64,000 bases of DNA from Neodiprion pinetum. Taxonomy: Eukaryota; Arthropoda; Insecta; Hymenoptera; Diprionidae. Positions 13,866 to 26,000 of this stretch are shown piece after piece. A model generated the notes under the pieces. That model saw only the letters and a program-made list of their open reading frames with translations, had not been told where the DNA came from and searched no databases. The stretch is taken from the NCBI RefSeq assembly GCF_021155775.2, contig NC_060233.1, positions 6,986,501 through 7,050,500 of the forward strand, written 5' to 3'. The translations under genes and the position numbers were made by a program. How positions within the stretch are numbered: position 1 is the stretch's first letter; every line of letters starts with the position of its first letter.

Positions 13866-16800
13866 ATTCTGCACGTTTCATCTTAACTGCACGCACGCAG
13901 GGAGACGGAAGGAAAGAGGGAACGATAAAAAGTAAGAAGGATTGCAGAAAAAATAAAAGAGAAAATACTGCCGCAACCCTAATCGATTCCATCGTAACTT
14001 GGTATCGATTTCCCTTATCATCTAGGTACTTCGACCTATATTCGCAAATTTTTCAAATATTCCTCAAAATATTTGTGTTATATTACAATTTATGACGCAA
14101 CGGTAAGGTTTTTGGTATAAACTGTGAGAAAAGAAAAAAAAAGAAAGAAAAATATGTATACAGCAGATCTAGAACAACTATACACAGACACGTGTATTAT
14201 ATAAATATATAAATATACGTGACACGAGTGCACGGCACGTAATTAAAACTTCTACATAATTATTCGATATTGATGAATGGACTCTCGGTTTAACGTGTGA
14301 CAATGTAAATTATATTATACTGTAAACCCGATAGCATTGAATGTAACCAAATGTTTGGCAAACAATCTTTTCTTTTTTTTTTTACAGACAATACTAAATT
14401 TTTGGTATAACCTAGTAATATCGACACAATAAAAACGTATCTAAGATAAAATTTTGTTTCAAGTCCATTTCAACTGTAGTCGTATAAAATGAATTCTCCG
14501 ACAAGTGCGGAATTTCACGTTGAAAAATAAATGATGAACTTGGTTTCTAAAACCTGAGAGTGAATTTAAACAAACAAAAAAAAAAAAATTCAGCGATAAG
14601 AACGAAGCGTCAGATTTCACCGTTTCTGACAATGACACGAACAGTTTGTTTTTTTCTTTTTTTTTTTAACCAAAAAGAAATCGCCCACAGCAAAAGCAAT
14701 AAGAAAAATACGAAATAATTCCATCGGACAGTGTGCGTCGGATAAAATAAAGAAAAAAAAAAAAATTAAACTATACGATCGTCACATAATTTTGTTAGAT
14801 GTGAAAAATGACAAAATTGCTATCTCAATAATATTTCACTGCACAGATTTTGACTGCTAGCCTAATCGTCATTCAAGAATCTGGTCACTCCCTTCCCTTT
14901 AGAACTACGACGAGGGTAAAATTGAGACTTTAAATTTACCGGGCCGCAGCTAACTCGGTATTGTACACGCGTTACGTAGCAATAAATACAACACTGCATA
15001 CACAAAAGGTTGTAAAATCGTCGATCCTACTCCCCCCCGGTGAGAAAGTTGGCCCAACAACGTCGAGGGTTGCTGCCTCTTAAGCGATACCCATAACCAA
15101 GGGGAGAACTGTCAAAACCGTTGTTGCAGGGCCCAAGGTAGGTGTGCCTAATTGCGAGAACCGAACCCTGGGTCTGTCCATTGGAAATGAATCGTCAGGG
15201 TGAATGGAGCAAGTGCCGATTTAACGCGAAGAGGACTCGAACCACCTGCGGAGACTCGCCCGGGCAAACAACCCCGTGAAAATGACGAGATTTTAACGGG
15301 GGTAGGGATTTTCGGCACGTGCCAAAAAAAGGACCGGGACCCAATGGAGTAAAAGGAAGACCGGCGTCTTTGGTCCTTTGTCAAATTGGGCTCATCGTCG
15401 TCCCGGATCCCCGCGTGCAGGTATGAATTTCGTGTGGATTTTGACCTGGTTTAATGGCGTCTGTCCATCCGTTCCATTCGTTCGTTCGCTCACTGGCGAA
15501 CTCTTACTTCACCCGCGGGCTCGCGCCATGCACTTGGTCACGGAAAAAGGGAAAGTGTGACAACAATGCGACCTCTCCGACTGCAGTTGCAACATCCTTG
15601 TGCCGACAAAGGTTACCGAATTTTACCATTCAAATTTGACCGATCGGTGCTACTATAGGCACCCAAAAAACGTCCGCGATTCCATTTTTCAAATATTCAA
15701 GTAAATGGTAAATCAAAAGGTCGATCAAGTTCGATCGGGTCAGTAAGAAAACCTCTTTTCAATATGGAAAAGCGAACGGACTGAAGGATTTTCAAAGCGG
15801 AAAGAGCTCGATTATTTATATCTGCAGGAACTTGTTCGACAACATCGCTGAGTGCAAGATAAAATTCGTTTTCAACTTTTTTCGAGTGAGTAATTTGGTC
15901 GCAATTTAACATCATCTTTATACTCAACCGCCCCGAAGTGATTGGAAAAATTTACAGGAGTACCTTGGACGAGACATGAATTAAGAACAAGATCGTTATT
16001 ATTCGGTGCTCTGTGAAAAAAAAAAAAATAAATAAAAAAATAATCGAAGCATTTTCGTCTTCACGGTTCTGCTGGGTTCAAATGTACTAATAAATCCATT
16101 TGTTTGAATTGCATATAGTAGGACTTGATTCCACTGTTATCATAGCTTCTGTGTACAAAACCTCATTTTTAATCACGCATATGACGATACGTTTGTTTGT
16201 TCAGGTCGCAATTTCAAGAGTTTCGCAAATTTCACGTAATTCCAAGACGTTATTAAAGAGGTCTGCAATTGCAATCGCCGTTCGAAGTGCGTCCTCCTCA
16301 TACGTTCCGTTCATACTGCGAAGGCTGTTGTAAAAAGATTGATTCGGTGCATTCCCATAATCGGAATGGTCCTTGATTGAAATCGGTTGTCGAATCATCA
16401 ACGTTATCGTTACCACGATTTATACTTTGGAACAACCGGTTAGCTTCTCTCTAACTAGCGACCTCGGTTAATTAATAGTTGTAATAGGTACGCGTCTATG
16501 CGAGTAGACGAGATGAGTCTGCCGATCTAAAATAACCAAATGACGCTGATCGGGTGTGCCTAATTTTAATGAACCTGCAAGTGCGTCCAAGGATGCGAAC
16601 AATAAACATACACCAATGCAAATAATAATCTGTAAGAGAATGCTCAGCAATGTTTGCCGGTAAAATTTCGTGAATTTCATTATTCGATCGTACGAACGAA
16701 CGCATCGTTGTAAAACACAACTTGGACATTGCGCAAGATCAGAATAGTGAATACTTTTGATGACGTATGTATGTACAGGTATTGCGATTCGATGGAATCT

Positions 16801-18240
16801 CTAAGTACAAGAGAAAAAGCACACGCTGATCGCACGCGATAATGCCAACGTAAATATTGACCCAGTCAGTTTCAAAATAACGCGGGAACAAGAGAAGAGA
16901 AGATACCCTTCTTGGGTGAAAGTATGAACCGTAATGAAGGTGAAGAAAGGATCACGGTGGGTTCTGGTACCTCATACCTGTCGCCATGCCGTGACCGTTT
17001 ACTGTTTGCAAATATCGTCAGTTTTTCGCCTGCGTCTGCGCGTGTCTGTGTCCGTATACCTTTGTAACACCATTGAAACAAGCGCTGCGACGAAAGCGAG
17101 ATTTTAATCTTGATTTATGACGGCGTTCGCACGTCGCAAGGTGCCTCTCACAGAGATCAGGGCCCCGAGTTAGGGCGTCGCTAAATTACTTTCGGAAATG
17201 TAACAAGTGCAAGGCAGGTGCAGGTACACGAGACATACCTAGGCCTGAGGTATCAGAATAGAATCGGATACGCGCATTGACTCGTCGTCAACAAACACGC
17301 CGGGAAGTCTGTGCCGAAGATTAACTGCGCCCTTTTCCCTTCATCGCCTAAACGCTGCGGCAGGCACGTGCCGAAAAGGGCAGCAAACCGTGAAAAAATT
17401 GCTTCTCCTATTTTTCGCCCCATTGAAAAAGCCCGCGGTACGGGAAAGAAAGTCACCGTGACGTCTGGTGCTGGAATTCGATGTTCGATCGATTTTCGAA
17501 GAGCGGCGAATTCGGATCAGATTTCACGACTAAAATTACTAAAATAAATTAGCCGACGTTAGAAACCTTTGCGGTCATTTTTTCAACCTGTACGAATGTG
17601 ATCGGGTATAGTTTTTAACGATTTTTCGTTGCGTTAATTGACTGCCAAAAATACGAATACGAGCAAGTCACTGTTTACAAGAATATTTTCAAAATAATGT
17701 AAAAGTGAGGATGAGTGGAGGATAAATTCGCATGTTTACGAATAAACTTTGAGCCTCTCTTTTTCCTCCATCAATTGATATGCATTACCATATACGTATG
17801 TACAGAGTCGTGTTTCTCTATAAGACTGATCCCGACGAAACCCACGCGCGAAACCTGTTACAACTTAAGCTAATGCGCCGATCGTCGCGTCGTTGATTGT
17901 GAATGTAAGATAAATTGAAGAAATGATTTTATTCGCCACATCTGCAGTGCCGATGTCTGAGGAGTGAGGAGACGCGAGTAACAACAGACACACCGATTTC
18001 AATTCGCACAGTTCCTACACGATGATTCCACATGCCGTCGATGTGCGACGATAAATAAGTTCGAGTTAAAAGTGACTGATATTTTCCTTATTATTTTACA
18101 TTACAGCAGTTCACCCATCCTGCCGATAAATTTATACATTCCTTCCACTTTTCGCGATGACTAGAGACGATCGAATTATCGGTTTCATCGATGACGTGAT
18201 ACCGATTATAGCTACTGCATTTCATTCGGATAATATAAAC

Positions 18241-18441
18241 GAGGCTGAAGTTAGTAACGTTGAAACACAAAATTACTACATCGCACCTTATTATCAAAAT
18301 AACTGACAAAGTTGAATTTAGACAATATGAGTTTGTGATCGTGTATTAACGGTTTGCTAAATATCAGGTAATTTTAAAATTGCAAAATGACAACTTTTTC
18401 CAAGGATGCATCGTTGCAATAACGTTACAAACTTCAGCATG
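18241..18441. mobile_element. MITE copy B, TIR GAGGCTGAAGTTAGTAACGTT
   Basis: The left end GAGGCTGAAGTTAGTAACGT at 18241 is mirrored by AACGTTACAAACTTCAGC ending at 18437. The internal part shares a GCATCGTT...AACGTTAC right third with the copies at 8.4, 47.5 and 50.9 kb. Non-coding, about 200 bp. Confidence 0.7.
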
Positions 18442-21109
18442 GTGAACATAAAATCGGTTACATGTCTACACGTTTGACAGGTAGACACATATATTTGTTA
18501 CCATACTATTTCTACAAGAAGGATGGTTCATTTTACAGCCAATAACGAGGAGAAGAGAACAAAATGGTCAAACGGAGCGCCGTACTGCGTACATTTGCAC
18601 GTTTATTTCATACAATACCTACACAGACGTAGATACGCGACGTGAGCAATTACCCTCTTTGCAAAGTTCTAGCATTTTTTTTTAGATTTTTCAGCGGTAA
18701 TTTATATACGTAGCCTGAATTTATCGCGGTTCGCATCGCGCCTCTAATAATGTATCTGGGATTTTCTAACAATGCAGGGTTTCCTTTTGAAAGGTATTAA
18801 GTGAGTGCCTTGGTGGATTTCGCCATTGACGTATATATCTCCAAATATCGAAGTCCGTGTACCTCTAATGCGAAAAAGGACTTGACAGTCTGATTCTACA
18901 AGAAATTCTTAACAAAAACATTACAATACATTTTTATTTGACTCGGAAATAAAGAAATGGCACGAATTCTACGAATTTACTGTTACGATTTCGTAGATAA
19001 CGTGCCATTTCTTTATTTCTGCGTCAAATGAAAATGCATTGGGGCGTTTTTGTTCAGAATTCGGTATAGAATAGGGGTTGTCAAGTTCTTTTTCGCATTT
19101 GATTTACGTGGACTTCGATATTTGAAGATATATACGTAAACGTCGATATTGACCAGTGGCATCCCCTTAAGCAAACGTCACTATCATATGACAAATACGT
19201 CCATTGTAACATGTCCGCGGCAATGAGCTAAGTAAGAAAGTAAAATCAATTATATACACGTTAATTAATTGCGTACGAGGCTAAATCTAGCAGTCAAAAT
19301 TAACAGGCCAAACGTTCTAACGTTCATTCGAATCATGTAGTGGAAGTTCGAAAATGAAAATTTTGTCAAATACCTTGATACCCCGATAATACTTTTATTG
19401 AATCATGAAGCTAAAACTGAACCGCATTTTCGTATTTTCAAAAAGTTTAACGCGTTTCGCTGCCAGCTCTTCAGCTTCGTTAATTAATTTGCGTAAAAAT
19501 AACGCAGCGTTTCGGGACCGATTGTTCCGTTGATTCGCTTCATACTCGAAATTACCTGCAGCGCTAGCGCTGAGAGAGCGTTGGAGAAATAGAATAACCT
19601 GAGACAATACACACCAGGCTTGCTGCAATTGTGCAACGATTACACGTATTACACGTATAACGACACGACGATTGCGCGAGAGAGAATGAGTTATTTTCAT
19701 CGCAATATTGAGCATATAAACATACATGTACCAGCGTGTTGGGGGATTGGGAGAATTATTATTAGCTGTGGTAGACGTACGGCGTACACACACCAAGGTA
19801 TGGGCAAGATCGCGCTGCACGCGTCATTCACGGACATCGCGTGCACGCGTGTGAGCTGCAAACTCACGCGCACTGGCCCAAATTCTGCGTGCGAATAAAG
19901 AAACGTGTGTCTCCGGGGCAGGAGTGTAATGTCTAAGTTTACGCAGGCAGGCACGCGTGTGCCGATCGTACGCGCCTATGCATACAGGTAGGTACACACG
20001 TGCGTATCGTTGTACTTACTTACTTATGCCTACGTATGTCGCGTATCAGTCACAAGTGTGCGAATGAATCGCAGAGACAGACCATGTGGAACGTCGTATT
20101 ACATCGCGGCTGGATCTGACGAAGATACGGCACGGCGTTGCCGGTTTTCAGGCGCGATGCGTCGTCCCTGCCCTCCTGTCCTCCTGGCCTCCTGGCCTCC
20201 TCCTATTTCTCTTTCTCTTTCTCTTCTCGGCGCGCAGCGATCGAGTGACGACGACACACGTAGTGGGTCGAGGCACAGGCTGGAAACTTTAGTGAATGAT
20301 CTTTCTCTTTCTCTCTTTCTCTCTTTCTCTCCGTCTCTCTGTCTGTCTGCCCCGGTGTAACCAGGTGTTTCCCTTTCGCAGGCACATCGCTACTCGCCGT
20401 GCTTTTATATCCTTTCTTTTCAGAGAGACCGATCTCCTCCTTTCGTCGGTTGCGTAACCCCGTCGTCGTTCTCGTCGTCGTCGTCGGCGTCGTCGTCGAG
20501 ACGACGACCGATGTGTCACTGCAGCGTGACAGCAACAGCAAAACAGCAGAAGTAGAAGTAGCGTCGGTCTTATCAGCAACAATGTCAACACCAGCAACAT
20601 TCATGGTTGAGGAGAATGGGAATAAATACCTATATGGGGTAAACGTGGAACAGAAACGGCGGGAAGGAAATGTAGGAGGGGGGGATCGACGGACCCCCGA
20701 CCACGGTTTACACCATCTACCGTGTTATGCCAGCGTAGCGAGCGCGTAGGTACGAACACAATACAACTGTACCGGCACAGGTAGGTGGTTGTAATAACAC
20801 ATTTCGTACAAGTGTGAGAGCGGCAGGTACGTAGAGTGCGCCAGGTGGGGGGCGAGGGGGGAGAGGCGTGTAATAGCCGACAGAAACGTCGGGGGTTATG
20901 GGTTAGAGAATTTTTGACCATAGACAAAAGAACATCGAAACAAAGAAACAAACGAACTCGTATAAGGTTTGACAAAGAGGATTACCACCGCCACCTGTAG
21001 TAGTAGTAGTAGCAGTCGGTTATCCCCGAGTTAGTATAGTATGTACAGTACGGCTGGCTTATCGGTTCGTTTTTGTTTTTTTGTCACTCGTGTTTTAATA
21101 GGCTCATAC
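18442..21109. other. Non-coding DNA holding the TTAA fold-back element
   Basis: Apart from the fold-back element, I see one weak candidate terminal exon on the minus strand (about 19395-19557, discussed in the rejected list). From 20.0 kb on there is GC-rich, repeat-laden sequence. Confidence 0.5.
18797..19170. mobile_element. Long fold-back (palindromic) MITE-like element flanked by TTAA
   Basis: The left half (about 18801-18977) and right half (about 18990-19166) are inverted copies of each other. Matching parts are AAATATCGAAGTCC / GGACTTCGATATTT, ATGCGAAAAAGGACTTGACA / TGTCAAGTTCTTTTTCGCAT (imperfect), and AAATAAAGAAATGGCAC / GTGCCATTTCTTTATTT (exact). TTAA stands at both edges (18797 and 19167), as in piggyBac-type insertion. 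No coding capacity. The class assignment is inferred only from the TTAA edges. Confidence 0.7.
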
Positions 21110-22400
21110 CTGTGGCTTCGACGGTGGCGGCTGGCACGGCAGCGCTGCCCTGCGAGGCTAGTGTAGGTGGGTGATGCGTTGCAGTTTCAGTTTGTACCTG
21201 TTGGGGCTGCGGTGGTCCCGTTTCAAGGACCGGGGCAGGGGCTGATACCGAGGTTGAGACAGGGACAGGGGCAGAGGTTGCAGGGGCCAGGGTGACCGAG
21301 GAGGCCTCGGACAGAGCGGCCGCCGGTGGGCTACCCGGACCCCCTCCGTCGGTCGTTGCTGCTGCCATTCGGCCCTCGTGCATTCTAGTTATGTATGTAT
21401 GTACTCTCTGTGTCTGTCTCTTGCGCCCGTCTCTTCTGCCGCGCACAACACCTACACCACGCCGTTAATGCCCGACGCCCTTTTCGAGAAGCTGCGCGAA
21501 CACCGTACGCTATCGGGACATCTATTATCACGCCGACATGACGACCCCAACCCTTCGAATTATTAATCCCTACGCGGGTAAAAAAAATCGAACGTTAGAT
21601 AAATGTAGGTCTGTAGGCCACTTCACTTACACTTTGCATTCAGAGACGGAGACTCGCTAGTCAAGCGAGCGTTCGCGACTGGTCGTAGCCTCGTTAAGAG
21701 GGACTGACAGCCGACGGTCCTATGTAACCGAATTACCTACCTCTTCGTTTTTTTTTTCCTTTCTTTTTGTTTCTCTCTTTGATTTAATACGGTTACTTTA
21801 ACCCCATGCGTTTACACCTACCCCTCGTACCGACCTAGTGTATCGAAACGATCAGATACATCGGTTTATTATAACCCGACCAATGATTTCGTTGATCATT
21901 TATTCCACCGCGGATAGGTGGTTTTTTTTGCTCTCGGGAACAATGATGAAAGGCATTAAGTAGGTCAGATGTCACAATATTATTGCTCGTTTATTGACGA
22001 TGCTTCAATGCCCGTTTTTCACATTTATTATATCGTTAATTCGAACGGTGGATAAACGTTGATAAATCAACAACAGAACCGAAGATAATACGATCTAATA
22101 CGCATTTCATTAATAAGCGGCGCACTTGACTAGCACGTTAGAATTCATCGTCGAGGCGCCACCTACAACTTTTATGACCGCGAAAATCAACCTGACTAAC
22201 GTGCGACGCGACGTCGCGCGGATATTCTAAACAGATTACTTTCGTTTTCGCTCGTCTCACTTTCTAATCTCGCCGGGCTGATTACACATTCGCACACGTA
22301 CATTACAAACATACGCGCGTCGTTCGAATGATTTCGTTTTTCACCTTGTTTTGCTCTGTTTCTTTCTCGTCTTGTCGCGTATATGTTTAAAACGTAACCG
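20000..22400. promoter_or_regulatory. GC/CpG-rich region around the 21.1 kb exon
   Basis: Much richer in CpG than the flanks. It holds a CCT-rich tract (20165-20230), a CGT triplet run (20461-20508), a TAG triplet run (20997-21015) and CA/CG-rich stretches. This looks like the promoter and 5' UTR surroundings of the minus-strand gene starting at 21368. No specific transcription start could be placed. Confidence 0.4.
21110..21368 (-). CDS. Probable first coding exon of an unidentified gene
   Basis: Opens with ATG in good context (MAAATTDGGGPGSPP) and encodes 86 codons rich in Ala, Pro, Ser, Thr and Val. It ends at a consensus donor (CACAG then GTATGAG) in phase 1. An in-frame ATG 15 nt upstream (21383) is an alternative start. 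It sits in a GC-rich, promoter-like region, and no downstream exon could be found with confidence in the 21 kb to the left. It would therefore be the start of a large gene running out of the window. The low-complexity sequence gives no family. It could be spurious because the region is GC-rich. Confidence 0.45.
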
Positions 22401-23063
22401 TTGCTGGCGTTCCAGGGTATTCAATGAATTCTATGAACATTTTCAACTGCGTTCACATTAATAATTTCATATGAAGCAAAAAATAAAATGTCCGGAATAA
22501 ATTTCGAGGTATTTTTCGAAAACAAATCTCCACTGTAATCCCATGTGAACATTAGAGATATGACTCATCATTCACCCCGCGAAACCTTGGAGAAATGGAC
22601 TATAAAATACAAAATGCAAATTCCAGGATCACGAAGAATTTTACGGGAATAAGCAAAATATTTTACAAATACGTATAGATGATGCTAAAGTTGTCAAATC
22701 TAATGTCTCCTAAATATTGTATATTATACAGTCTACGACACTGATGAATGAAAAGTGATAAAGATAAGGAGAGAATATATTTACAATTTGAAATGGATTA
22801 GGAAACAGGTAGAGAATAATTTACGCTTGAGAAGTAAACTTCAGTCAAGTAAAGAGAATAAAAAATATATATTTTTTGTGAGCCTTATTTCACTAAACGC
22901 CCATATTTAAGACACACGCTATTTCATTAACATTATGAATTCTGTAAGAAATTTTGTATGTACAATTGTATTGGTGGAAACAATGATGCATTGAGAATTA
23001 TCTCAGCATTATTGGTGCAATGAGATATTATTATGATTTGTACATGTGATTGATATGATTTGA
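22400..23063 (-). other. 3' flank / 3' UTR of Mcad
   Basis: AT-rich DNA following the Mcad stop codon (TGA, 23064-23066). No convincing AATAAA on the minus strand was found close to the stop; an AATAAG-type variant lies around 22884-22889. No gene seen. Confidence 0.4.
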
Positions 23064-26000
23064 TCATTTACCACCTTGTTGAGCCTCTGACAATAAAGCA
23101 CGTGATATAATCATTCTTTGAATTTGAGCTGTACCTTCATATATTTGATAAATCTTAGCGTCTCTCATTAGTTTCTCTACAGGGTATTCAGTGTTGAAAC
23201 CACAGCCGCCAAATATCTGTAAAGAATCACACGTTGATACTTGGTGATTATACCTATTGGTGATTAAACACTAAGTAGTTTCAAATCAAACGTAAAAAAC
23301 TGAATTCTACGTTCAACTTGCCATTTTGTATTTATGGATATGAATAAAAACTTTTTACGCAATGCTTATCGAATATACAATTGCAATTCTGGACTTGTGA
23401 CAAACCTGTACTGCATCTGTGGCGCACTTATTAGCCACATCTGCGGCATAACATTTAGCAATACTGGCTAGAAAGGTGTTCCTTTGGCCGTTATCGACAG
23501 CCCAAGCAGCTTTCATCCAAGCTAGCCGAGCTGTTTCGATTCCAATCGCCATATCAGCCAACAGGAAAGCTACTGCCTGATGTTCGGCAATGGGTTTGCC
23601 GAAAGTTTTTCGTTCCAGAGCATACTTGGTAGCTTCGTCCAGTGCTCTTTGCGCCAGTCCAACTGCACCAGACGCAACCTTGCAACGATGAAATAGTTTT
23701 CAAAGAATATGAAATTCCACGGCAGAATTCTATTGAAGGAAAAAAAATAAACAGTTACCGGAGGACGAGTTTTGTCAAAAGCTCCCATTGCAATCTTGAA
23801 ACCTTGACCCTCACCGAGCAAGACATTCTCCTGTGGGACACGTACATCTTCAAATGTGATCATGCGGGTATCAGATGCTCTTTGCCCCATATTCATTTCC
23901 TGAAAGTTTTATCCCTGAAAGTTACTTTTCTAACCGTGGGGTAACAAGTAAGTCATCCGATCATTAAACTTACTTTACGTCCAGGAGTTAGACCCGGGGT
24001 ATCCCGCTCAACGATGAAACCAGTAAATGCCTTACTAGTCGGTGCTTTAGGGTCTGGATTAGTGCGAGCCAGAACAAAGTACCTATGAAAATGAAAAAAT
24101 TGAATAGGATTAGAGTTCTTTTAATTTTGCGACAAGCTAAACTTCACATTAAATCAAAAATGCCGTTATAAACAAAGTCATGGATTTTCAGGATTATCAA
24201 CTCTCTTACCACCATTCCTTTTGTCACAATTCATTCTATTAATCTATTCATTCAATTATTTTAGGCTGAACTGAATTTCAAAGTGCTTAAAATTGTACTT
24301 GCTAGATTGTAAATACACGTAGATAAATTTAAGGAGTAAATTTCTACCCTCAATATTACCAATTGGCAACACCGCCATTTGTTATCCACATTTTAGTGCC
24401 ATTGATAACCCATTCATTTCCTTTTTTCTCTGCTCGAGTTTTAATGGCGCTTACGTCAGATCCAGCCCCAGGTTCGGTTACACAGTAGGCCTGCCATGAA
24501 CGAATCATTATCAATTTATTAACTTACTATCATAGCCTGAAGAGTTCAAGTTATATCTTGGAACTCATGGAATATGGCAATTGCCGACCCTTACAAAAAG
24601 TAAGTTCTTCAATCACACAGATTTCCGGCAAATTTCTCGCGATATCTACACGCGTTCAAAAGTTATTCACAAGTCTCAGTACCTTTGATCCACTCTGTAT
24701 GAAATGTGTAGCACGAACCTTGGTATTCAAATTGTGATGTGATTGTAAAAACAACGGAATTAAGAGATGAAAAAATTTTTCATTAATGAGTTTCTTATGT
24801 TGAGTATTAAAACACTAGTAAATTAGTATATACTATGCATAGAAGAATGACACACTCTGGTTCTTGAATAGAAGGGTAACTTACCGCTAGAAGTGGTTCG
24901 TCAATGAGTCTTCCCAAGTATTTCTTTTGTTGTTCTTTAGTTCCAGCAATAATCACAGGCATTTGCTATGAAATCAATTTTAACACATATTTAGGAAATA
25001 CGGAATGTACTTTAAAACAGCAACACCAAGCGCAATAATTTTAATGTGACTAAGCAAAGGTTGTGCTTCAGCAAACTGATATACAGATGAACCTCATTAC
25101 CAGATTTAAGGACATAATAGATGGTGCATAGACATTCTCAGTTAAGCTGCAGCAATTTCTTACACAAAACAGAAGAGACAGAGAGCATTTATTTTCTTTC
25201 CCTACTTCGGATCCTCATATGCAAAAACTATTAAAATTAGAAGATGAAAATATTATAGAGTGAAATTTTGGCAATAAAGTTTAAAAAATATAAATTTGCT
25301 CATTCAAGACTGCACTGTAATTTAATGTGGAAACCAGTATGAGAGTATTGTTGATCGTGGTGAAAGGATGTTAATGTTTAGAATTAATTTATAAGTTAGT
25401 CAACAGACAAAAAAATTAGTTTTCGATCGCGAGCAGAATGAACTTACGCCGAGACCTGATCCCTCCATTGCAGTCTTTATCCCTGTACAGCCATAGGCAA
25501 GCTCTTCCGCCACCATGCAACCGTCAAAAATACCACATTCTAATCCTCCTGGAATGTACCAAAAGCCATTTAATGTATCACATGTCATGGCTATTTTGGC
25601 ATATCGCACGATTTTCGTTTCAATCTCGAAACTTCTCGTTATCGGGTAATGCTTTTTCCCTAATATATCTATTGGACCCACATGTCAATAAGTAATTCAT
25701 AAAATATTTGATATCGCTTCGATGCTCCCATACAAGCCTCCAAATGTAAAGTAGAACAATATGTAATTACTAAGTAAGATAACCCACCAAGAAATCAACA
25801 CTGATATTAATGATACGATGAATGACGTCCAACTCCCTTCGGCATGAATCCATATATCAGCTCAAGAACAATGAATTGCGATGGAATGTTACATTCACAA
25901 ATGCCACTTACTCCTAATTTTGTGGATCCAATGCCACTAGCAATACCAGAGCATCCGTATGCAAGTTCCTCTCCAATCATACAAGAATCAAACGTATTCA

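Larger units (their letters stand above)
11171..18240. other. Non-coding DNA, with a more GC-rich block at 14.9-15.65 kb
   Basis: No supported exon. Microsatellites stand at 12085-12160, 13326 and 13821. The block 14940-15650 has higher GC and more CpG than its flanks and could be a conserved regulatory element, but no known motif set or RNA gene is visible. Another mildly GC-rich stretch lies at 16870-17520. Confidence 0.5.

Noticed and set aside
19395..19557. Possible terminal exon ending ...NEAEELAAKRVKLFENTKM, with the stop overlapping an AATAAA signal; its phase would match the exon at 21110
   Set aside because: The acceptor (GCGCTGCAG followed by GTAATT) has a weak pyrimidine tract and looks equally like a donor. 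The product is unrecognised. A one-in-three phase match is not enough.
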